From the NCBI GenBank assembly GCA_003024785.1, contig PUQB01000083.1, positions 508,368-572,367 of the forward strand: a stretch of DNA of 64,000 nt, read 5' to 3'. Below are positions 1 through 10,462 of the stretch, in pieces. Within the stretch, counting starts at the first letter, position 1; every line of letters begins with the position of its first letter. This stretch comes from Selaginella tamariscina. Taxonomy: Eukaryota > Streptophyta > Lycopodiopsida > Selaginellales > Selaginellaceae. The notes under the pieces are model-generated. The model saw nothing but the letters and a program-made list of their open reading frames with translations. It had not been told where the DNA came from and did no database searches. Both the position numbers and the translations under genes were made by a program.

Positions 1-49
1 CCGACCACTTCTGTTTGAGACGAAGAAGGATTACCGCACACCAATTCAG

Positions 50-300
50 GGGACTGAGAAGGGTGGCAAGATTAATTCCACCATCCTTCCATGGTGGGCG
101 AGATTAATCTCGCACCCTTCTTGATCACATGAAGAGGTGTGCCAAATAAATCCCGCCCAGTTTCTCTTTGAGACAGAGAAGGGTGGCGGGATTAATCTCG
201 CACACCCATTCATGGGATCGAGAAGGGTGGCAAGATTAATCCCGCCACCCTTTCAAGAGGCATAAAAGGAGTGGCATGATTAATCTTGCCGCACCTTCCA
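50..300. repeat. Degenerate tandem array of palindromic modules
   Basis: About five copies of a module with the core GGCRRGATTAATCYYGCC recur at 50-75 bp spacing (near 65, 95, 185, 232 and 275). Most copies are self-complementary around ATTAAT and are followed by a variant of the phrase GAGAAGGGTGG. The flanks between modules are also similar, so this is a diverged tandem repeat rather than scattered palindromes. Its origin is not evident; it could be a subterminal repeat of a transposon lying partly outside the window. Confidence 0.6.
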
Positions 301-405
301 TGTGAATATATATGTGTATTAGTATATATAAGTTGCTATCTCATTTTATTTACTTCTATCATCTTATTCATAATATTTTGAGTAAAAGCCAGTAAACGAT
401 GTGGA

Positions 406-490
406 ATTGTCTAAAGCTCACATTTGTGGTAGTTATAAAACCAAATGTTATCAGTCTTTTACACTAGCACAAATGTGAGCTTTGGACAAT
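406..490. repeat. Near-perfect 23-bp inverted repeat (hairpin)
   Basis: Positions 406-428 and 468-490 are reverse complements with one mismatch, separated by a 39-base AT-rich loop. This would fold as a stem-loop in DNA or RNA. It could be a small MITE remnant or simply the palindromic end of a larger repeat. No flanking target duplication was recognised. Confidence 0.65.
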
Positions 491-614
491 TAATCCCATC
501 CACTTCTCTCTGAGACAAAGAAGGGTGTATGTGAATTTATCAAAGTATTAATTTTGTATATTCGGGTTTATACAAGTGTATGTGCGTTTTTTATATGATT
601 TGTATTCATAGTGT

Positions 615-3600
615 ATTTTGTGCAGAAGGACGATTTGATCAAACAAGGAGATTCAATTATTAGTATGGAGTCGTCATCAAAATTCTGGGTAAGAATTATA
701 ATAATATCTGTTATACTCCGATATGTGCTTGAAGAACTAATCATTTTTGTATTCAGATGTGGAATTGAGGTGATATTAAAGACGAGATGAGGAGATGAGA
801 TGGGCAGGGGAATTCTGAAATCAACTTGGCCATATTTCAAAATAAAAAGGAAGCACATTAGAGCAACCATGATTGTTGCTAAACTAACCTCGTCATAACG
901 CATGGACAAGCAAAATAATGGAAACTAGATTTACTAGTCAAACACCCGAAAGCAGGCTGCAAACCCAGATTGGATGATGCTCGACACATATGCCTTGTTC
1001 CATCCAATGTTACATTTTCGAATCCAAAGGTCGCCAGTTACGACATTAATCTCGGGTGGTTTTGTCGACTTGTAGATAATGACGTTCACGTTTTCACTAA
1101 TGATGTTGATCGTGGAGTTCTTCTTCAACTAAACAAAAGCCCATCTATGGAGGGGATCCAATTAGATGTTTACTTCAAAGATCTCCATAATCATCAAGTA
1201 GGTGTATTTTCAGTAAATATTGCTTCACAATACAGAACATCCACAAGTGGAGCAATCGTCCCTCTTCTTATTGAAGAAGAACACAACGATATCATTAGGG
1301 AGACTGAGAGGGTGGCTCGGTCCCAAGTTCTTTACAGATCATGTTCAATTTGTTTAGGAATCTTCGGGAGCTGAAAGAGTGTGCCGAAAACATTAGAACA
1401 GTTGTAGTCGAGGATCACACATGTTGATTTAGATCGCAAAAGAAAATCATCTATCGTTTTGTCAGCTGCACCTGTAACATCAATAAGCCACAAGGAAATG
1501 ATGTTGGATGATAGGATTTACAAGTGTAGGGTTAAGTATTGCAGTGTCAACCCAAACTTCAATTACAAGCTACTCAACCACGAATGTGTAGCTGAGCTCA
1601 TGAAGAAGATGAAGGACGACAATTCTTACACCGTTCCACATAATGCTGTTTTGTGCCCATACTATAAAAGAAAGAAAGGCACTGAGAAAGTGTGGGTCAC
1701 AACACCAGAACAAATCACGAAGATTCAGACGGAGAATAAAAAATTAATCAGGTACTACTTATTAGTGGCCAGCACACAATAACGGTAGCCCAACGACTTC
1801 TCGATGAACACAATAAAGGAATGATGACAACAAAACTTTTCGAGCATACCTGTGAAAAGCTAACAAAAAGATTGATTTTTTTAGCTAAGCCAAATCTCAC
1901 AATCGAGCATTACCATAAGTTATTGGTGGAATGGGATGTTGCCGACACCAACCACTACAACAATAAAATATGGGAGAAGTTCAAACACACGGGATCCATG
2001 TGGGAAACTCTTGGCGACCACAAAGAGCTTCTGCAGGGAAAGAACAATGTGCGGACTACTAGGTAAGTAAATTGTCTTGGCAAGATTTATCTCGCCAATA
2101 TATTAATCTGTTTTTTTTTTCTCAGAGAGTTGAAGATATTGTAGCAGTTGATTTTGCCCAGGTGGGTGGGAAGGAAACATCCTTTTTAATGATGTTGATT
2201 TCTTGCCTCAAGGATAAGATCTTTGCCAAATGGTGGAGATTATGGAATCGTTTGCAAAAGGAATACTGAAGAAGAAGCAGACAAGTGAAGGGGAGCCTTC
2301 AGAGAAGTCTGCAAAAACCTAATAAGACGCCGAAGGCTAAGTCTGTTCAATCTACAAAGGATGTAAACAATGATTTCAAGCTCACATGGTTGAAGCCTTT
2401 AAATGGAACAACGATGGAGGAGATGGATGTCTTGGCTGATTTGGTGATTGATGGCAAACTACAAATTAACAACAGCAGCCCCATCTCTCTTTTCATGTCA
2501 AGGCAATGGAGTTGAAGACGGTCAGGCACTTCAAGGAGTGGTTGGGAATACACTGCCACAAACTGGGTTGGACCTCGGCTTCAACATACGAAGAGGTTAG
2601 CAAATATTTGCATGTGACAAACGATGATATGCTTGTCCAATGGGTGAACCAATCAGAAGATCTGGCAAGAATCTATTGCATGCCAATGCCAAAAAGGAGA
2701 ACATTGCGATGACGCCTTCTCTTATGGCATCCTTCAGCAGCGAGAACCGAGTTGAACCTTATAAAGGAGGATGCTACGAATCACAACAAGCCCTACATAT
2801 GTTTGTTGTCGGATTCAGAGACTTTATGGGGTAGCATCACTGCTTATAGGAAACCATTTCAATTGTTCGTGATGGATCGGTGGGTGTCAAAAAATCCTTC
2901 GACAGATAGGGCACTAAAGGATTTGGTGGAGAAACTTAGCCGTGCAAGCATGTACAGAGAAGGTATTTATTATTAAATTCATGCTTACACTCTTGACTGA
3001 TACCTACGTTTTCAGGTATTTATTTTTTGATTTTGGCTCATGTCACTGATACTTTTGCCTTCGTCTTCGCCAAGAAGAATAAACATCGTTAAACAGGATT
3101 TTATATAAACGATGCTGATCCCAAGTGCATTGATATGGTTGTTCACTTGGTTGTTAAGAATGCACCAAAGAATTTCAAACTTCCAAATGATTGGCCAAGC
3201 ATCTGTTTGCACTCCAACGGGCCTGAAACTCCATTTGATACACCAATAACTGAGAGGACGTATTTGGCAATGTACATTATCCAAGCATTACAAGTCAAGC
3301 TGCACGGAGCATCGTCAATTTGATCAGGGGTCCTTATAGTGATGGATGGGTTTTTGACTACTGCACTAGGGAATCCGTCTTGAAGGAGTGTTACCTTCGG
3401 ATACATGTGTGTTGCCGTTGAAAAGGATAAGACCATGGTTGAGGACTTGAACAAGTGGATAGAGAGGTTCTCAACTGACTATCCCAACAAACCCATACAG
3501 AAGTATTTAGGAAAGTTCCCTCCCAAGAAGTGCGATAGCTCTGAAGAGAATCTGGTTCAATGTCAGAGTCTAAGGACGATCTTAATCAGATATTAGACCG

Positions 3601-3752
3601 GAAGTTATCTCGAGGAGTACAAAACATTCACATACTCCATTGACCATGGAAACATCAACGGAAGATACGGAAGATCAACGATCTTTCAAGTGGCTAAATC
3701 CTTCTTCGCCTCACTCAGAAGGTAACAGCGAAGAAGAATTGTTAATGAATTC
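615..3752 (+). pseudogene. Decayed multi-segment gene with ParB-like domain
   Basis: Open segments on the + strand follow one another with frame changes: about 840-1374, 1459-1790, 1790-2066, 2100-2515, 2506-2976, 3120-3596 and 3600-3750. The segment at 1485-1815 has the order expected of a ParB/sulfiredoxin-like fold: a short strand, a helix (HECVAELMKKMKDD), a proline-containing strand (TVPHNAVLCP), and then GQHTITVAQRLL, which resembles the (D)GQHR..A / GERR signature of that superfamily. A later segment near 3410-3470 (VEKDKTMVEDLNKWIERF) is reminiscent of the last motif of some DNA methyltransferases, but only weakly. Splice-like borders exist (exon-like block 615-684 between CAG and GTAAGA), so part of the fragmentation may be introns. 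It may be a host gene or transposon cargo. Function is not assigned. Confidence 0.35.
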
Positions 3753-4045
3753 TTAGAGTATGAATAGTTATAAATGAGTGTAACATAAGGCATTTTTGTA
3801 TATTTCATTTATATTTATACAGAAAATAAATTCTCAAGAATTAAAGAAGCTTTTAGTTCAAACATGGGTCACACATTAACAAGGTAAATAATATACCTTG
3901 ATAATTATAAGGCCAGTTAACTATCATTTTGCAGATGTAATGAAACAGTTGAGAACATGGATTTTTAACATTGCCATGAGGTAAGAGAGGAGTTTGGCAA
4001 AAATTTCTTGTGCCACATGTCAGAATGACAAAGTTCATGTAGGAA
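3753..4045. other. AT-rich spacer, nothing recognised
   Basis: No open frame of note on either strand and no repeat structure seen. Confidence 0.6.
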
Positions 4046-5200
4046 ATGGATAATAATGCAACTCAAAACATCGGGACCACTTCAATTTTTTCATCACCAT
4101 TTCTATTGCCTTCAGTTCCTAAATCACTTTCTTCAGTGCCTGCAATATCTGAATCTTGTAAGAATGATGTACAAGTAAATGATAAAGGGATAAGCAACAA
4201 TATAGTGTCAACAGATAAATGTGAAAGGGACCAAACAAGTGAGTTGCAAAGCATTCGAGAGGCAACACTACTCCTTGTTACCCATGGTCATATTGTGTTG
4301 TTGGATGTCAATGGTGTTTTGCTTCATCGACAAAGGCTCAAGGATAAAAAAAAAGAAATCAAACAAGACATTTCATTCCTTGTCATGGTAAATTTCGATA
4401 TGATATCATTTTTCGTCCGGGGTTGGACTGTCTCTTTCAAAAGCTTAAGGAGATGGGTGCACTTGTGGGGATTTGTCATGCATATAGATTCACAACTTGA
4501 CACCACTATTAAATTTGCTTAAGAAACATTGTAGTGTTGCACAAAAGGTGATTTGTAAAGATTGGATTTTTAACCAGCGAATATGTTATAAACCTTTTGA
4601 ATTTCACAATATAAAAAAGGAAAGCAAGCCATACTTCTTCAAGAATGAAAGATTACTTGGGCTTCATGGGAGATTAATCAGTTAAGGATAATGAAGAACA
4701 CACATATCTTAGTGGTAGACGACTCTCCTTAGAAGGCTATGCTTAACCAAAACATTGTTTGTATCCATCCAATCACTTTCGACCCATATTTTGATACCAA
4801 TACCATGGATGAGCTAGTTAACTACTTGGATACATGCCTCAAAAAGAAGAATCTCAAAAACTTTTGTGAGCAATATCCACCATATCAAACATTTTCTAGC
4901 GCTTTTCTTTTTCGTGATTTTGAATTTTATAAAATGAAGGAAAGCAACTGGGCGCTCTACAATATTATTCTTAAGGAACGTCATTTTTTAGATAAGCAAT
5001 CCTGTTCTTATCACAGCTTTTATGTATTAACAAGGATAACAACTCTTAACTGCATTCGTGAGAGTGTTAGGTGGTGGCAACAACATAAAAATATTGACCA
5101 AAATGATTCGATTAATTGGGAGTGTGATGACTTAAACAAAATGAAGAGATTTCTCTGTATGATTAAGGAGAAAATATTTATAAATAAATTAACATGTTGA
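4046..5200 (+). pseudogene. FCP1-homology (HAD superfamily) phosphatase-like, decayed
   Basis: The 4046-4385 segment carries IVLLDVNGVLL, which fits HAD motif I in the plant FCP1-like proteins that have D-x-N-G instead of DxDxT. The next segments, in shifted frames, read FRPGLDCLF and later KSKPYFFKNERLL. Near 4709-4740 comes VVDDSP, the acidic HAD motif IV, and then the C-terminal part to 5200 with PYQTF, where relatives commonly have QHPFG. The order and spacing match plant FCP1-homology proteins that dephosphorylate protein substrates. Several frame changes and stops separate the blocks and no convincing splice sites explain them all, so I read it as a pseudogene. It has no intact partner in the window. 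Confidence 0.6.
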
Positions 5201-5474
5201 TAAGAAATGATTTCATTTGTAATTATGTTTGATAATATTTTTTAATTATTATAAACTATTTTTACAATGAAGAATAATATGAATAGAATAATATGAATAT
5301 TCTAAGATATTTTAGGATATTCCTTTCTAAGTAAGGTTATTAAAGGATTAATTTGTTAATTAATTAATATTTAAGGCTTAATTTTATATTAATTAAATAA
5401 TTAATTAAAATTTAAAACTTAAGTATTAATTAACAATTTATTTTATATTCCCATTTTCATATATCATGCCCATT
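5201..5474. other. AT-rich spacer
   Basis: Runs of TTAATTAATT and similar; no gene or clear repeat boundary was found. It abuts the retroelement fossil that starts near 5475. Confidence 0.6.
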
Positions 5475-8400
5475 TTAGTTACAACGTGCATGCATGTTCA
5501 AGATTTCCAAAATAGGTTTGGAAATAGATTCTTGACCATCTCTTATTTTGACTCCAATAGTATCCAAAACCATTGCAAGAAATACACGTTTCCGATGTCT
5601 AACCGCCTTATACAATTGAGTTAAGGTAAGAAACATAGGATTGCAATCCTTATCAGTTAGCGTTTCCGTTTTGAGCGTTGTTTTTTTACTCTTTATCAAT
5701 TGCAAGCGTGATTCGATTATCTCTAGAACCTCTCGTTTCAACTACATGTTTATGGAACCATTCCATACCCAAAATAAAGTCAAACCCCGTCATATTCAAG
5801 ACAATTAAGTCTAGCTTAACCTTCCAATCTTTAATTGAACAAGAACTGCCCTTGCTATATTATTAATATTTTGAGAACCTTTGCTAAAATTGCTCTTTAT
5901 TTCACACATCTTTATTACATTCAAATTCAATCGACAAGCTATATAAAGTTTATATGTTGCTCTATCGATCATCATTTGGACTCAGTCCCTTCATATCCTT
6001 CCTTTTAAATATAGCAAAGGGTCAGTTTTGTCTTGAATAGCGAATAAGACAAGTTGTGTCTGGCACAACATTATCTTTTTTTACTCATCTTTTGGATCTT
6101 CAAGCGTTTCAAGTTCAGCAACTTCTTCTTCTACCATCGCCTTGAAATGACCCGACTGTTGTGAGGGTGCCCGACATTGTCTAGTGACATGACCAAGCTT
6201 GTTACAATTATAACATGTCGGAACCCCGCCTGCAGATTGCGAGAAAGCAGACTTTGTAGCCGAGCCCTTGGCCTATTGAGGTGGTGGTAACACTAACGAT
6301 TTTCGAGATCCGATGGGTCTTGATGTATCCGAAAATTTGGAACTGTCGACAAAGGGACTTGCACTTCGAATTGATGGTGATTGATCTGGTCGCCTATCAA
6401 ATCTTCTGAACCCAAACTTTGTAGGAAAACCTTTTCGATTTAGGTTTTGCATCCTCCCCTTTGTACAAGTCTTCTAACGATATGTAATAAGCAACCTTTT
6501 GAGCTGCCTCTTGACATTCTCGATAGCTTGTTGGCATGTACCTTAAGATTTTCTTTTGTGTCTTTTCATTCAAGCTAGCCATGAAGCAGCTTCGAGCTTC
6601 ATCATCACTCATATTTAGCACCAATTGCCGTACACTTTCGAATTGATAAACGTGGTTCATTGGACTTCTCCAAACTCCCTGTTGACAAAGTGCCAGATCA
6701 ACACGCAATCACAAACCGAGGTCATCCGGCATATATTGCTTTTTGATCTTCTTTTTTCATGTGTTTCCAGCTGTTTTGGTATTCACATTCATTCTTCAAC
6801 AATCCGCCACCAAGTCTTAGCTTTTCCTTTAAGAAACTACTTAGCACATACAACCTTTTCTATCTTTCTCACAGGCAACCTCGAAATAGCTTTCCATATC
6901 CATACAACTAGTCATCCAAGACCTTGTAATCCTTTAAACCCAAAATATCAGAAGGCTTTACCGGTTTGAACTTACTAGGACCTTCAACACCTACTTCTGT
7001 CGAAAAATCTGATTCAGAGGAACTTGATTCTGAGTTATTCTTTTTTTCTTTTTTTGTGTGTCTGGTTGCAAAACATTTGGCATTACAATATTAGTCAAAA
7101 TCCGAACGGCAACATTATCGATTCAATCGTTTAACCCCAAAACATCCCCTTGAAGTTCGTTTAGGGCATCCATCATTATTTCTCGCCCACCAGATCGTTG
7201 TCTAACTCTAGGGGTTCGACTTGGATCAGCCTCACCCATCTCCTTATTTTGAGCCTTTACAACAACCCTCTCTGCCTCAAGCTCTGGTTATTTTCTTTTG
7301 CTCATCGTATTGAACCCTAGTTTCAACACTTAGAGAATATGTTTGGAATATTCCCAATGTGAAGTTAGAAACACCTTGCACAAGTTGTACATCCACACAC
7401 ATCAGCTTGAACCAACATAAGACTTTCGGACATACCTAGAATTTCACGCCAACTCACTGGGCAAGTGTTCTTTGAAGATTGATAATTCACATGATCAAAC
7501 TCTCTGTGCAGAATACAGACATGTCAACCGAAAGTGATAAAGTAGGTCGAGAATTTAGAGTTATCTAAACACTGAAACACCCTATGATTTAAGGTAGTCC
7601 TACTGACCGCAGAGAACTTGCTCCGATACAAATTGTCAGAGTTTTTACCTGGTGCCACAAAGGTGGCTTGCCAGGTGCCAACCCTGAAATCCCCTCTTTG
7701 GAAACCCCACAGAACCTAGTAAAGCAACATGTATTTGGAACCCAACCCTTAGGAACTTAAGCCCCTAACTGACCAAGTCCACGAATGAGGCTCACCTTAT
7801 GAATTAGGATATGCAGACAAGCCGAGCTATAGGTGTCATTCGTGGTTGAGGCAGCCGGAGCAAGGCCTCAATCACTAGTTTTGTGGAACGTGAACTCGGG
7901 CAATGCCTTTGAGCTTGCAAGCAGGTTTTCAAACCAAGGAATTTGACTAATTCCTTGGAAGTGACGTACCCCTGTCCCAACTTGCCAACAATAAGGATAG
8001 TCTAACCCAAAGGTGGGACGTACCCTTGTCGTGTGGAAGTTTGGGTGGCACAATAGAGGGTTGCGCCTTGATGACACAAGCTTAGCTTGCACTGGTAGGA
8101 GGTTAACGAGCTCTCTTTTGAACTCAGGAAGCCTCACTACATATACTCTATCTTATTTATGTGACGCGCCCCCCCCCCCCCCCGCGTTTTCCTACATGAG
8201 TAAGTGGGCTGGCACGAAAAATGCCAGCCCTTAGAGAAAAGAGATGCCTAACCTGACCCTAAACCTAACCCCTAGGGGGGGTATTAGGGCGTGGGGTTAG
8301 GGCAGCTCTAGGGTTAGGTCAACCCTAGGGTTGTCCCTAACCCTTATACTTTGCAAAAAACCCTAACTTGGAACGTTAAAACGGGGGAGAGTTTTCTAAA

Positions 8401-8520
8401 TGGAAGTGTTAACTTCGCCTAGAGTTTCTTGCAAATACCTAACGACATTCGGCCGGACCATCACTAGATACCCAAGTGTATTATGCGGGCCTGTTTCTTC
8501 TACATCTAGGGTTCGTCACA
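5475..8520 (-). mobile_element. Ty3-type LTR retroelement fossil: LTR, gag, protease region
   Basis: Read on the minus strand, this holds an LTR (about 7635-8520), a primer-binding-like site (about 7616-7634), a gag-like segment (about 7310 down to 6390), a CCHC zinc knuckle (CYNCNKLGHVTRQC, about 6230-6170) and a protease-linker segment with the Ty3-type phrase GFDFILGMEWF (about 5800). It is broken, with many breaks, and only the 5' part of the element is visible; no second LTR was found. Divergence of the coding segments suggests an old copy. Family: Metaviridae-like (Ty3/gypsy). Confidence 0.75.
7635..8520 (-). repeat. LTR with telomere-like repeats
   Basis: On the minus strand this block begins TGTGACGAACC and ends ACTCTGACA, the usual TG...CA borders. 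It is followed immediately by a diverged tRNA-Met-like primer site (TTTGTATCGGAGC). Length is about 886 bp. Inside are a 14-base or longer C run near 8170 and many CCCTAA/CCTAACC-like phrases between 8235 and 8350. Confidence 0.6.
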
Positions 8521-8719
8521 TAATCCAGTAGGTAACAATAGTCAAACCTCAAAGTAATAGGTCGAGTCATAGTAAAAACTATGACATCTATGGCCTGCAC
8601 ATCCTTCCTTGCAAACGCTCTTCGATGTTTGTAAGACATATCCTCATGTGCGCTGCCTCATGATGATGATGCTACTGTGAATCTTCTTCCTCTAATTGAA
8701 AACTGCTAACTTGCACATT

Positions 8720-10450
8720 CTATGATCCCCCACCTTTACCATACATACGCAGTGATTGCTGAAGGGGTGGTGGATTGAACTGGTGCCATGGGAACTTAGA
8801 TCCACGTGCCATAAGTCCGTCCTCGCTCCCAATTTTGGAAGTCAAATCACTGGTTATATCCTCTATTATGAACCTAACTAGTGGAGATGAAATATTCTGG
8901 AATGGGTTAGATTCTAAAACATTCCGCTTCCCATTTGGCAACTCGGCCCCCTGCTCATCTACTATGGCCTTACCCTTATCTTGTACCTTATCCGATGGTG
9001 CATAAACCGCCTCCAACAAAATCTTCACTAAAGACTTCATCGTGGATAACAGCTCCCCCAACCACAACAACTCCAGAACGAGTTCCTACTCCATTTTTGT
9101 CCCTTGCTGCTTCCCATCTACATCCATGCTATTCATTGATTCCTCCAGCACCTGACTCTGCTGTTTAGTCTTCAGCTTTCCTGTTACCGTCTCCTATTTT
9201 GCCTTAGTCCTCATCTCATGGTTCACTTCCTTTGGCTCATTGTTCTCCCTTTGATCCTCCACAATTTCCTCCTCCATGGTAGTGACTTCCGGGTGGTCGT
9301 CCTCGTCCTCCTCAAGGTCAACTACCATCATCTTCATATCCTGAGTCCCCAAGGACTTCAGCTTCACTCTTTTCCTTACTGACTTTGTTATCCTTTTTGC
9401 TGACATTGGTCTTTCCACTTTCGGCCTCTTCTCTTTGGAGTCTTCTCCACCTACTTCTCTACTTCAATTTGAGAATCATTCCCTTGTTCCTTCAACTTAG
9501 GCTCAAGCTCCTTGTGTTTGGCTTCCTGCTCCTTGCGTTTGCCTTGTCATTTATGGAGCACTCTGTTTCCTTCTACACTTGCTTCATCTAAGTTAATGTC
9601 TCTAGAACAGCCGGCTCTCCATGCTACCAAACATAATCGACAATCCCTTGCACCCAAGTGAATGCCATCATAGGTAAGGGCTCTCCTCTTTTCTCCAATT
9701 CCTGCATCATGCATAGGTGCTCTCTCAACCTCTTAAGCAAATATCTAGCCATTCCCACCGGCCTCTTCTCATTTAATCCATCATACAAAGACATGACTGA
9801 ATTTGATGCCATAATATACAAAGTGCAAAACTCAAAGGGATTAATGATAAAATTCACAGTCAATTGAGTCTCCTCTAAAACTTAAGCCCCAGCTTACTCA
9901 CATACTGCTTACCTTCTTTCAAATATGCCGTCAAGTGGGCCTTATCTACCTTCACCTCTCCCTCCGATTGAGGAAGGTGGAAAACCTCATGTATCAAGCT
10001 TTCTGTGAAGAAGAGCTTCTTCTCCTTTGTGTAAGCTACAAATCCCATCTTCAACTTGTCTATTTTCTCCATAAGCATGACCAGTGCAAAGTACTGCTCA
10101 TCATGAGGCTCTCCATCCCTCAATAGCTCAGCATGGGCCCAAAGATCTAGCTCCTTCAAAACCCTCTCCATCTCTATGGAAAATTCCCACTTGGTATGAA
10201 CCAACTGAACTTACCCCAATCTCTCACCTTCTAGAGGATTGATGAGTTCCCTACAATTGCATGTGGGTAAGGAGCCCTTCTTTGTAGCCATATCTCTCTC
10301 GTTGCTCACTGTGAGAAACCCTAGATCTGTTGCATTGTTTTTGGTGCCCAGCAAAGAAGGGAATATCCTTCTTAAATTAATAAAATTATTATTTATTGCA
10401 ACATTCTCCTGCAGCGTATATTTTCTTAGTTTATTCATGTTCACCATTCC
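8720..10450 (-). mobile_element. Transposon-associated reading frames (retroelement region)
   Basis: Minus-strand open segments at 8720-9070, 9194-9418, 9624-9863, 9875-10204 and 10211-10447 are hydrophilic to mixed and resemble the plant mobile-element protein found in large Ty3-type elements (for example FFTESLIHEVFHLP and LKRLREHLCMM). They lie directly 3' of the polyprotein fossil at 10463-13984 on the same strand, so they may be an extra 3' reading frame of that element or a separate non-autonomous element. Broken, several breaks. Family assignment is tentative. Confidence 0.45.
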
Positions 10451-10462
10451 TTCAATCTCTTC

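Noticed and set aside
568-909. 113-codon minus-strand open frame
   Set aside because: AT-rich, no domain, and it overlaps exon-like + strand sequence; probably a chance frame.
8230-8350. Interstitial telomere
   Set aside because: The telomere-like phrases are irregular and lie within an LTR, so they are not a telomeric array.
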